Assembly (NCBI GenBank): GCA_029934915.1
Contig: JAOZLI010000012.1
Span: forward strand, 1-21,455
Length of the DNA: 21,455 bases
From: Desulfocapsa sp.
GTDB lineage: Bacteria; Desulfobacterota; Desulfobulbia; Desulfobulbales; Desulfocapsaceae
Direction: 5' to 3'
Under the pieces are notes generated by a model, which ran no database searches, had not been told where the DNA came from, and worked only from the letters and a program-made list of their open reading frames with translations. Both the position numbers and the translations under genes were made by a program. The stretch's first letter is position 1. Each line of letters begins with the position of its first letter. Positions 14,274 through 21,047 of this stretch are shown here, in pieces.

Positions 14274-15644
14274 ATGTCCAAACAAATTCTTATAATTGAT
14301 GATGAAGTCTCAATCCGGGAAACTCTTTCTGCAGTCCTTGAAGACGAGGGCTTCACCCCGATTTGCGCGCCAAGTGCGGAAGAAGGTCTGGAAATTCTCG
14401 AAGAAAAGACCATTGACCTGATCCTCCTTGATATTTGGCTTGGGGACAATATGGATGGCCTGACGGCCCTTGAAAAAATCAAAAAGGTCTACTCCTTGCC
14501 GGTTATCATGATTTCCGGACATGGAACCATCGAAACAGCAGTACAGGCTACTCGCAAAGGAGCTTTTGATTTTGTCGAGAAGCCATTATCTTACGATAAA
14601 ATCATCCTGGCCATCACTAATGGTCTTCGTTTTGCACAACTGGAAACTGAGAATAAGATTCTTCGTGCTCAAACAAGCAAGAATTCCCATATCACTGGTA
14701 ACACAGCCGTAATCACAGAGCTAAGGGCTCAAATCGATCGTGTAGCACCCACCGAAGCCTGGGTTCTCATCCGCGGAGATCATGGAACCGGTAAGGAACT
14801 TGTCGCCCAGTCCATTCACCAAAAATCTCTTACCAGCAACCAACCCATGGTGGAAGTGAATTGTGCTGCCATCCCTGAAGAACTTATTGAATCAGAACTG
14901 TTTGGCCACGAAAAAGGATCTTTTACCGGAGCACAGCATTCCAAGCGCGGTCGCTTTGATCAGGCAAATGGTGGAATCCTCTTTCTCGATGAAATTGGCG
15001 ATATGAGTATGAAGACGCAGGCTAAAATTCTGCGCATCCTCCAGGAACAAAAATTCGAACGAGTGGGTGGCCACAAAACCATCTCAGTCAACGTTCGGGT
15101 ACTTGCTGCCACCAACAAAAACCTTGAAGAAGAGATCGAAAATGGTAACTTTCGTGCTGATCTTTTCTGGCGACTAAATGTGGTGCCTATTCAAGTACCG
15201 AATCTGGCCGCAAGATTGGACGACATCCCACTGCTTGTTGAGCATCTCATGCAGGACATCAATAAGCGGGGACTGAATAAAAAAGAATTCTCTAAGGAAG
15301 CAATGGCTGCCATGTCCAGTCATAACTGGCCTGGAAACGTGAGAGAATTAAAAAACTTTATTGAACGTGTGGCCATTATGTGTGAGTCAGACTGTATCAG
15401 CAAAGAAGACATTTCTCTGTTTCTCACCCCTGGTGGACAGACAGCAGCCGTATCAGTTTCCGATGATATCATACTTCCATACCGTAATAGGAATTTCAAG
15501 CAGGCAAAAAAACATTTTGAGCAGGAATATTTACGAATAAAACTCACCGAAAATGACGGAAATATTTCCAAAACTGCCGAGAGTGTAGGCATGGAACGTA
15601 GCCATTTACATAAAAAATTAAAGAGTCTAAACATTAGCATTTAG
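14274..15644 (+). CDS. ntrX: NtrX-like sigma-54 response regulator
   Basis: 456 residues, cytoplasmic. Receiver domain 1-120 with acidic pocket (DDE at 9-11), phosphoacceptor D53 (LILLDIWLGD) and K103. AAA+ domain about 140-375 with Walker A GDHGTGKE (168-175; GESGTGKE is usual), the sigma-54 contact loop GSFTGA (215-220; GAFTGA is usual), Walker B GGILFLDE (233-240) and the arginine region RADLFWRLNVVP. The C-terminal Fis-type helix-turn-helix (NDGNISKTAESVGMERSHLHKKLK) binds DNA. It should activate sigma-54 promoters when phosphorylated by the adjacent kinase. hemB follows after 11 bases. The altered loop still carries the T-G needed for sigma-54 contact. Confidence 0.94.
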   Translation: MSKQILIIDDEVSIRETLSAVLEDEGFTPICAPSAEEGLEILEEKTIDLILLDIWLGDNMDGLTALEKIKKVYSLPVIMISGHGTIETAVQATRKGAFDFVEKPLSYDKIILAITNGLRFAQLETENKILRAQTSKNSHITGNTAVITELRAQIDRVAPTEAWVLIRGDHGTGKELVAQSIHQKSLTSNQPMVEVNCAAIPEELIESELFGHEKGSFTGAQHSKRGRFDQANGGILFLDEIGDMSMKTQAKILRILQEQKFERVGGHKTISVNVRVLAATNKNLEEEIENGNFRADLFWRLNVVPIQVPNLAARLDDIPLLVEHLMQDINKRGLNKKEFSKEAMAAMSSHNWPGNVRELKNFIERVAIMCESDCISKEDISLFLTPGGQTAAVSVSDDIILPYRNRNFKQAKKHFEQEYLRIKLTENDGNISKTAESVGMERSHLHKKLKSLNISI

Positions 15645-15655
15645 GAGCAACCCCT

Positions 15656-16630
15656 ATGGTCTTCCCAGAATATCGCCCTCGCCGTCTACGCAAAAATGAA
15701 TCCATGCGTGCCTTGATTCGTGAAACACATCTATCTCCAGATCAGTTTGTTTCACCAGTTTTTATTATGCCCGGCAAAAATAAACGAGAAGAGATCCCTT
15801 CCATGCCAGGTGTCTTCCGTATGAGTGTAGACCAACTGCCCGGGGAGGCTAAGGAATGCACTGATGTAGGGGTCAAGTCCATGTTACTCTTTGGTCTACC
15901 AGACAAAAAAGATGCTATGGGAACGGGTGCACATGCAAAGGATGGAATTATTCAACGTGGAATTCGTGAGCTGAAAAACAAGTCTCCCGAGATCACCGTC
16001 ATCACAGATGTCTGTCTCTGTGAATACACCGACCATGGTCATTGCGGTTGCTTAATCGGCGAAACCGTTGATAACGATGCGACCCTTGAAATTCTTGCCA
16101 AAATAGCTCTCTCACACGCACAGGCCGGAGCTGACATAGTGGCACCATCTGATATGATGGATGGGCGGGTAGCTGAGATTCGGGCAGCACTTGACGAAGA
16201 AAATTTTGATATGATACCTATCATGTCCTATGCAGTAAAATACGCATCAGCCTTCTATGGACCATTTCGCGATGCTGCCGACTGCGCTCCTCAGTTTGGT
16301 GACAGACGCAGTTACCAGATGGATCCTGCAAATTCAAGAGAAGCGCTTCGCGAAGCGACCCTTGATGTTGACGAAGGTGCAGATATCCTTATGGTCAAGC
16401 CAGCTGTTGCCTATCTTGATATTATCAGACAATTAAAAGATGAATTTGATCTTCCCATCGCCGCCTATCACGTCAGTGGAGAATATGCCATGATCAAAGC
16501 TGCTGCTGCTAATGGCTGGATTGACGGTGAAAAGGTGCTTGCCGAAACCCTGCTTTCCATTAAGCGTGCTGGCGCCGATATTATTATTACTTATGGTGCA
16601 AAGGAAATGGCCAAATTGTTGTTGAAATGA
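15656..16630 (+). CDS. hemB: delta-aminolevulinic acid dehydratase (porphobilinogen synthase)
   Basis: Condenses two 5-aminolevulinate molecules to porphobilinogen, the common precursor of heme, siroheme and cobalamin. 324 residues, full length. Zinc ligands C120, C122 and C130 (DVCLCEYTDHGHCG) mark the zinc-dependent form; the Schiff-base lysines are K195 (SYAVKYASAFYGPFRDA) and K248 (MVKPAVAYLDI). AGGAG precedes the ATG by eight bases. It is the last gene of the DUF4390-ntrY-ntrX-hemB operon. Sulfate reducers need much siroheme and cobalamin, and nrdJ in this window also needs cobalamin. Confidence 0.97.
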   Translation: MVFPEYRPRRLRKNESMRALIRETHLSPDQFVSPVFIMPGKNKREEIPSMPGVFRMSVDQLPGEAKECTDVGVKSMLLFGLPDKKDAMGTGAHAKDGIIQRGIRELKNKSPEITVITDVCLCEYTDHGHCGCLIGETVDNDATLEILAKIALSHAQAGADIVAPSDMMDGRVAEIRAALDEENFDMIPIMSYAVKYASAFYGPFRDAADCAPQFGDRRSYQMDPANSREALREATLDVDEGADILMVKPAVAYLDIIRQLKDEFDLPIAAYHVSGEYAMIKAAAANGWIDGEKVLAETLLSIKRAGADIIITYGAKEMAKLLLK

Positions 16631-16739
16631 TGTAACTGTCTAGAAGCACCTATCTCGGTACGGTCAGGCTGACTCGCATAGAAACTACTATAGCTCGCCA
16701 ACCTGCCTGCACCGATATAGGCACTTCTAAACAGTTACA
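16631..16739. repeat. 109-bp palindromic element, type 2 (copy D)
   Basis: It starts on the base after the hemB stop codon. The outer 39 bases of each arm pair at about 31 positions (TGTAACTGT, TAGAAG, CTAT, TCGGT exact). The centre is ACTCGCATA (16672-16680), eight bases, TATAGCTCGC (16689-16698), as in 8511-8617, but the arms are unrelated to that copy. It lies between hemB and yqeY, both on the plus strand, where a terminator would be useful, yet no T-run follows. Confidence 0.85.
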
Positions 16740-16795
16740 AGTTCGGAGTTAGTTGTATGCAAATTTTACAGAAATTTACTTTAGGAACAAGAAGG

Positions 16796-16825
16796 TGCTG
16801 TCTAAAAGCAAACTTTTAGACAGCA
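16796..16825 (+). terminator. perfect 13-bp stem-loop before yqeY
   Basis: TGCTGTCTAAAAG and CTTTTAGACAGCA pair without mismatch around CAAA, followed by only three T. It lies 15 bases before the yqeY ATG and covers the approach to its ribosome site (GAGG at about 16828). It could end read-through from hemB or control yqeY translation; the short T-run makes a strong terminator unlikely. Confidence 0.55.
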
Positions 16826-16840
16826 TTTGAGGAAACTGAT

Positions 16841-17254
16841 ATGACAATTAAAGAACTGCGCAAGGAGATGATGCTTGCGAAGAAGACAAACCCTGAGAAA
16901 TCCACTGTACTTGCCATGCTCCTTGATGCTACCCAGAAGATCGCAAAGTCAGATGGTAACCGGGAAGCCAATGAAAAAGATCTGTTAGCAGCTGCAAAAC
17001 GTGAGATGAAGATGGCCACGCAATCCATTGACGCCGGAATTGATGTGGGAAATACTGTTCAAATCCTTGAGGTTTTCATCCCTGCGACCAAAAGCCCTGA
17101 AGAAACACAGGCAATTGTGGATGGCATAATCGCTGATTTACCCGAAAAAAACCCCAAACTGATAGGACAGGTTATGGGAACGTTAAAGAAGGAATATGGG
17201 GAAAAACTCGATATGGGAATTGCTTCACAGATGGTGAAACAGGCTCTTACATAA
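16841..17254 (+). CDS. yqeY: YqeY/GatB-domain protein
   Basis: 137 residues. Related to the C-terminal helical tail of GatB, the glutamyl-tRNA amidotransferase subunit that contacts tRNA. Seen: LRKEMMLAKKTNPEKSTVLAMLLDATQKIA, EKDLLAAAKREMKMATQSIDAG, LEVFIPATKSPEE and IGQVMGTLKKEYGEKLDMGIASQMVKQAL, matching the family over its length. The exact role of stand-alone YqeY is not established. Its stop overlaps that of the convergent vanZ-like gene by eight bases. Confidence 0.93.
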   Translation: MTIKELRKEMMLAKKTNPEKSTVLAMLLDATQKIAKSDGNREANEKDLLAAAKREMKMATQSIDAGIDVGNTVQILEVFIPATKSPEETQAIVDGIIADLPEKNPKLIGQVMGTLKKEYGEKLDMGIASQMVKQALT

Positions 17255-17684
17255 CAGATATTTTCTGCCGAACCCGACTACTGTAAAACCAGATACAAGC
17301 AACAATCAAGGCTCCTGTAGCATCGGCAACAATATCCAGGCCACTCACTGAACGAAGGGGAATAAAAGACTGATGAAATTCGTCGCTTATCCCATACAAC
17401 AGACACAATGCAACCGTAAACAATACAGTACGCATCCTCTGTTTGGTACCTTGCTTCCCGAAATACCAGAGAAAGCTTAACGCCAAAGCACCATAAGCCA
17501 TCATATGAGCGACTTTATCTGCTCCGGGGAAAGATGGCAGATCAATGCTGTCACCGCTCTGATGAGAAAGTAAAAAAATAGTTCCCATAACCATGGTCAT
17601 GGGAACTATTCGAATACAATATTGCATGAATCTCAGCAGGGCAAAACCAGGAAGCAGTTTCCCTCTAGGCTGCAGGATCGACAT
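17247..17684 (-). CDS. VanZ-like membrane protein
   Basis: 145 residues from the ATG at 17684 (GGAG nine bases upstream); an ATG at 17741 gives a longer form with an unlikely Cys/Arg-rich tail. Four membrane segments are visible. The VanZ family signature is present: DKVAHMMAYGALALSFLW and ISDEFHQSFIPLRSVSGLDIVADATGAL. Named after a teicoplanin-resistance gene, but most chromosomal members have no known resistance role. The start lies 20 bases inside the end of the SEC-C gene, which suggests translational coupling. Confidence 0.85.
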   Translation of the reverse strand: MSILQPRGKLLPGFALLRFMQYCIRIVPMTMVMGTIFLLSHQSGDSIDLPSFPGADKVAHMMAYGALALSFLWYFGKQGTKQRMRTVLFTVALCLLYGISDEFHQSFIPLRSVSGLDIVADATGALIVACIWFYSSRVRQKISVM

Positions 17685-18174
17685 GCACCTGCTCCAGCAT
17701 CTCACTCGGGAAACGCTTCCGAATTCGCTTAATGGCAGCATTAACTTCCCGTGATGGATAATCCTCCATCACTGTTTTGGATTTATCGCTGTAAGCAGTT
17801 AATTCAAATTCCTTATTACTCAGATCATAGGTGTGACTCCAGTTGATCTCGATGGTATCGGATTTTTCATCAATGGGTATTTCAAGTGCTTCGCCTGCAC
17901 GAGCCAACTGTACCGCATCCGAATCAGTGATCTCCAGAAGCCAGGCATCGCCTTGTTCTGTTGCAAGCAGGATAAAAACTCCAAGCTCTTTAATTTTTTG
18001 TTTCTTTTCTATAGCAACAGCAACAATGGCCTCAATTTCAGTGAGTAGAGAAATCTTTAACGCTGCTTCCGGATTTGTGCGAACAATACCAGCCTGCTCT
18101 TTTGGCAGACAGCAATATTTATATTTCTTCCCGCTGCCGCAGGAACACTGTTCATTTCTTCCAATCTTTCCCAT
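17665..18174 (-). CDS. SEC-C zinc-motif protein of unknown function
   Basis: 169 residues. The N-terminus has the SEC-C zinc-binding motif (GRNEQCSCGSGKKYKYCC: C10, C12, C21, C22), as found at the C-terminus of SecA. A helical stretch follows (LLTEIEAIVAVAIEKKQKIKEL), then an alpha/beta region without recognised motifs (AWLLEITDSDAVQLARAGEALEIPI) and a basic helix (VNAAIKRIRKRFPSEM). SEC-C usually mediates binding to proteins or ribosomes, so an adaptor role is plausible but unproven. GGGA lies nine bases before the ATG. It forms a two-gene unit with the vanZ-like gene. Confidence 0.82.
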   Translation of the reverse strand: MGKIGRNEQCSCGSGKKYKYCCLPKEQAGIVRTNPEAALKISLLTEIEAIVAVAIEKKQKIKELGVFILLATEQGDAWLLEITDSDAVQLARAGEALEIPIDEKSDTIEINWSHTYDLSNKEFELTAYSDKSKTVMEDYPSREVNAAIKRIRKRFPSEMLEQVHVDPAA

Positions 18175-18200
18175 GTATAATTCCCATCTCTGATGGTGTC

Positions 18201-18308
18201 GTAAAAACTCTTCATCTTCTTCGTCACTACAAATTTACTTTCATTCCGACGTACCTAAGTACGTCTCATTTCACTAAATTTGCGTTCCTCGAATATGAAG
18301 TTTTTTAC
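18201..18308. repeat. 108-bp palindromic element (copy E)
   Basis: Ends GTAAAAA/TTTTTAC, then TTCAT and CAAATTTA pair between the arms with small slips, and the centre is GACGTAC-CTAA-GTACGTC (18248-18265), a perfect 7-bp stem with a 4-base loop. Total length matches the type 2 elements (107 and 109 bp), but the centre sequence is different, so membership in that family is only suggested. It lies 26 bases upstream of the SEC-C ATG and downstream of nrdJ, all on the minus strand. Confidence 0.75.
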
Positions 18309-18401
18309 TTAACCATCTAAAATTTTACTTTAAAAGAGTTCATCGCCTCTCATTGTAAGGACTTGTTTGCAAATATCCTGTACAAATTCTAAAGTTCAAG
18401 C

Positions 18402-18435
18402 CCTAACAGCCTACAGCCTAATAACCTACAGCCTA
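18402..18435 (-). repeat. TAGGCTG-type repeat at the end of nrdJ
   Basis: On the minus strand the run is TAGGCTGTAGGT, TAT, TAGGCTGTAGGCTGTTAGG: three to four copies of the unit also present at 4668-4686. It abuts the nrdJ stop codon directly. The two sites sit just past two unrelated genes. Confidence 0.65.
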
Positions 18436-20604
18436 TTAGGAGCACTTACTATACCCACAATCGTGACAAGTCTCACACCCTTCTTCAAAAACAACCGTGC
18501 CCGAACATTCAGGGCATATTGCAGCAAAACCATGTTGAGTGCCAGCCATAAACGATTTAAACAACTTACTCAACTGAGCAGGAAGGTCAAGCATATGTCC
18601 ACTTGAGCGATCAAGTTGTTTGATAATTTCACTAGCAGGAATGTTAAAACGCAGGGCCAGAGAAACCAGACGACAAGTGGTGGTCCACATGGTGGACTTA
18701 TCTTTCAGATCCACACGATTATCAAAAGGAAATTTTGCAAAAACTTCCATGGGTTGCTCCTGTTCGTCAAAACAGACAATAATATAGACAGACTTTTGGT
18801 GCTGGTCTTTTACCCGGTAACGTTTGGCACTGAGCATATCTGGCAGTGATTTCTTCACACCCGTAGAAGAGACAATGGCTGTTTGCCCTTCATTTTCGGA
18901 GGCTTTGGTGTTTAACACCTGCGAATCTCTGGAACCGTCACGATAGACGGTGAGTCCCTTACAACCAAGTTCATAACCCATCAGGTAAGAGAGTTTCACC
19001 TCTTCACGGGTGGCGCTATTGGGCAGATTAATGGTCTTGGAGATAGAAGAATCAACACCATTTTTCTGTAAGATTCCCTGCATCTGGATATGATCTTCAG
19101 GGCGCACGTCTTGAGCAGTACGAAACACTTCCTGCCACTGTTCGGGGATTTCATCATGCCCGATAACCGTTCCGCTATCGGCCACTTTTTTCATCAGTTC
19201 TTCAGAAAAGAAGCCTTCAACTCGAGCAATCTGTTCAAAATACTTATTGACCAGAATAAGACGATCCCCATCCATAACATTTTTGATCATAACAATGGAG
19301 AAATAGGGTTCACAACCACTGGCACAATCACCAATCATGGAGACAGTTCCCGTGGGCTGAATGGAGGTAAGGGCAGCATTTCGTCGTGCAGGATAATCAT
19401 TAAGCTTTGCATCGTAGGCGGGAAAAGCACCCTTTTCTTCGGCAAGCTCACAGGAACGTTCTTCAGCCTTAGCCCTTACAAAGGCCATAATCTCAGCCGC
19501 TTTTTCACGCCCTTCTTCACTTCCATAGGGAAGACCAAGTTGGATCAGCATATCGTGCAGCCCCATAATTCCCATACCAATCTTTCTGGTTTTAAGAGTC
19601 ATTTCCTTGATCTCAGGAATGGGAAAACGATTACAGTCAATTACATTGTCAAGAAAGGCAGTGGCCACACGAACCGTACCCTCCATACGCTTATAATCAA
19701 CCTCACCATCCTTTACATAGTTAGCAAGATTAAGCGATCCAAGATTACAACTTTCATAGGGTAACAACCACTGTTCTCCACAGGGGTTCGTGGCCTCAAA
19801 GTCACCCAGTTGAGGAGTCATATTATCTCTATTGGCAGCATCAATAAACAAAACACCGGGTTCACCATTGTGCCAGGCCAAATCAATAATTTTCTCAAAG
19901 ACGGAGGCTGCGTCAAGACTACCAATATCCTCACCAGAGGACGGTTCAATCAGAGAATACTCACTTCCCGTTTCCACAGCCTGCATAAAATCGTCGGTGA
20001 TAGCTACACTAAAATTAAAGTTGGTGAACTTTTCCTGATCTTCTTTGGCGCTTATAAAATCCATGATATCAGGATGATCGATGCGAAGAACACCCATATT
20101 GGCACCACGTCGTTTACCACCCTGCTTAATTGTCTCGGTTGCTGCGTCAAAAACAGCGGCAAAGGAAAGGGGGCCCGACGCCACGCCTTGGGTTGATCGA
20201 ACAGACGCATTTCGTGAACGGAGACGAGAGAAAGAATAGCCTGTACCACCACCGGTTTTATGCACAAGAGCACCATTTCGGATAGCCGTAAAAATACCAT
20301 CCATCGAATCTTCAATGGGAAGCACAAAACAGGCGGATAACTGACCAAGATCTGTTCCTGCGTTCATAAGACAAGGTGAATTAGGGAGAAAATCAAGGTG
20401 GTACATCATACGAAAAAAAGACTCTCGTAATGCCTCAAACTGATCACTATCCTTATCAACCTCGGCCACGGCACTACTCACACGCTTACAAAGAGTCTCC
20501 CACGTTTCAACAGGCTTTCCGCTGGCGTCTTTTAGATAGTAACGTCTGGCAAGGACGGTTTCGGCTGTTTTGGTTAGTTCCTGCTTGGTCAAATCGGGGG
20601 TCAT
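18436..20604 (-). CDS. nrdJ: adenosylcobalamin-dependent ribonucleotide reductase (class II)
   Basis: Reduces ribonucleotides to deoxyribonucleotides with a radical made from coenzyme B12, so it works with or without oxygen. 722 residues in one chain. Seen: NSPCLMNAGTDLGQLSACFVLPIEDS with redox C92, HKTGGGTGYSFSRLRS, the radical-site loop NPCGE (N273, C275, E277), YESCNLGSLNLA, TGTVSMIGDCASGCEP, and a C-terminal cysteine cluster (CPEC at 697-700, then CETCHDCGYSKC) that passes electrons from thioredoxin. GAGG lies about eight bases before the ATG. No cobalamin riboswitch is seen upstream, but two NrdR-like boxes are. It is transcribed alone, divergent from the Spy-like gene. Confidence 0.97.
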   Translation of the reverse strand: MTPDLTKQELTKTAETVLARRYYLKDASGKPVETWETLCKRVSSAVAEVDKDSDQFEALRESFFRMMYHLDFLPNSPCLMNAGTDLGQLSACFVLPIEDSMDGIFTAIRNGALVHKTGGGTGYSFSRLRSRNASVRSTQGVASGPLSFAAVFDAATETIKQGGKRRGANMGVLRIDHPDIMDFISAKEDQEKFTNFNFSVAITDDFMQAVETGSEYSLIEPSSGEDIGSLDAASVFEKIIDLAWHNGEPGVLFIDAANRDNMTPQLGDFEATNPCGEQWLLPYESCNLGSLNLANYVKDGEVDYKRMEGTVRVATAFLDNVIDCNRFPIPEIKEMTLKTRKIGMGIMGLHDMLIQLGLPYGSEEGREKAAEIMAFVRAKAEERSCELAEEKGAFPAYDAKLNDYPARRNAALTSIQPTGTVSMIGDCASGCEPYFSIVMIKNVMDGDRLILVNKYFEQIARVEGFFSEELMKKVADSGTVIGHDEIPEQWQEVFRTAQDVRPEDHIQMQGILQKNGVDSSISKTINLPNSATREEVKLSYLMGYELGCKGLTVYRDGSRDSQVLNTKASENEGQTAIVSSTGVKKSLPDMLSAKRYRVKDQHQKSVYIIVCFDEQEQPMEVFAKFPFDNRVDLKDKSTMWTTTCRLVSLALRFNIPASEIIKQLDRSSGHMLDLPAQLSKLFKSFMAGTQHGFAAICPECSGTVVFEEGCETCHDCGYSKCS

Positions 20605-20640
20605 ATGGGCCTCACAACGTGTGATAAATGGACAGTCTAC

Positions 20641-20659
20641 TGAACTGACAAGCAGTTCA
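20641..20659. other. stem-loop in the nrdJ leader
   Basis: TGAACTG and CAGTTCA pair perfectly around ACAAG. In the nrdJ transcript it lies 37 bases before the ATG. On the plus strand it is followed by A-rich DNA and then a T-rich run, so a terminator facing the other way is also possible. Confidence 0.4.
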
Positions 20660-20696
20660 AAAGAAGTTTTTAAATTTTTTTATTCAATGAGCTTAT

Positions 20697-20744
20697 ACAC
20701 TATCCCTATGGTACATGACAAGATTTATCTACAAGATATAGTAT
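20697..20744 (-). promoter_or_regulatory. tandem NrdR-box-like sites over the nrdJ promoter
   Basis: Two 16-bp sites, ACACTATCCCTATGGT (20697-20712) and CTACAAGATATAGTAT (20729-20744), match the NrdR consensus ACACWATATATWGTGT-like palindrome at about 11 and 12 of 16 positions. They are 16 bp apart, a start-to-start distance of 32 bp, which is the spacing known for NrdR pairs (about three helical turns). A -10-like TATACT on the minus strand (20740-20745) overlaps the second site. No strong -35 is seen. Confidence 0.6.
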
Positions 20745-20928
20745 AAAATCGAATTTCTATCCTTTAGGAAATTCTTTAACTTTTTGAAAGTCCATTTGAT
20801 CCCGCACTGCTGAAGCTATTAGCGACAATATTTCTCATTGTCTAATTTTCTTGAAGAATATATAGGCAAAAATTGCAAGTAGAAATTCCCCTTCTTTTAA
20901 TCATTATCAAACAACCCGGCTTCGAGCT

Positions 20929-20969
20929 AATACCTCCCCACACACACGTATCACGTTGTGGTATTTTTT
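20929..20969 (+). terminator. terminator-like stem and T-run
   Basis: AATACC (20929-20934) pairs with GGTATT, and CACACACGT with ACGTTGTG one base short, separated by a bulge; a run of seven T follows (20963-20969). It would end plus-strand transcription 78 bases before the Spy-like ATG. No gene lies upstream on that strand, so it may end a short RNA or act as a leader attenuator. Confidence 0.4.
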
Positions 20970-21047
20970 TGTTTGTGGTTCTTTTCAATATCAGTTATCA
21001 TCAACAAATACGAGGAAGTTATAAAAAATTCTTACTGGATGGATATC

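Larger units (their letters stand above)
20605..21047. other. divergent intergenic region nrdJ / Spy-like gene
   Basis: 443 bases between divergent genes. In order it holds a 7-bp stem-loop (20641-20659), an AT-rich stretch ending in TTATTCAATGAGC (about 20680), two NrdR-like boxes (20697-20744), a small stem (GACAAT/ATTGTC, 20824-20842) and a terminator-like stem (20929-20969). An 83-codon frame at 20873-21124 overlaps the Spy-like start and is judged accidental. Confidence 0.55.

Noticed and set aside
17581..17604. Near-perfect palindrome GTTCCCAT...ATGGGAAC
   Set aside because: It falls within the vanZ coding region over MVMGT-type codons and has no regulatory position.
19090..19764. 224-codon open frame opposite nrdJ
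   Set aside because: It lies entirely antisense to a well-supported gene, has no recognisable motif and no good ribosome site.
20605..20760. Cobalamin riboswitch upstream of nrdJ
   Set aside because: No B12-box-like sequence or suitable fold was seen, and such riboswitches usually control B12-independent enzymes.
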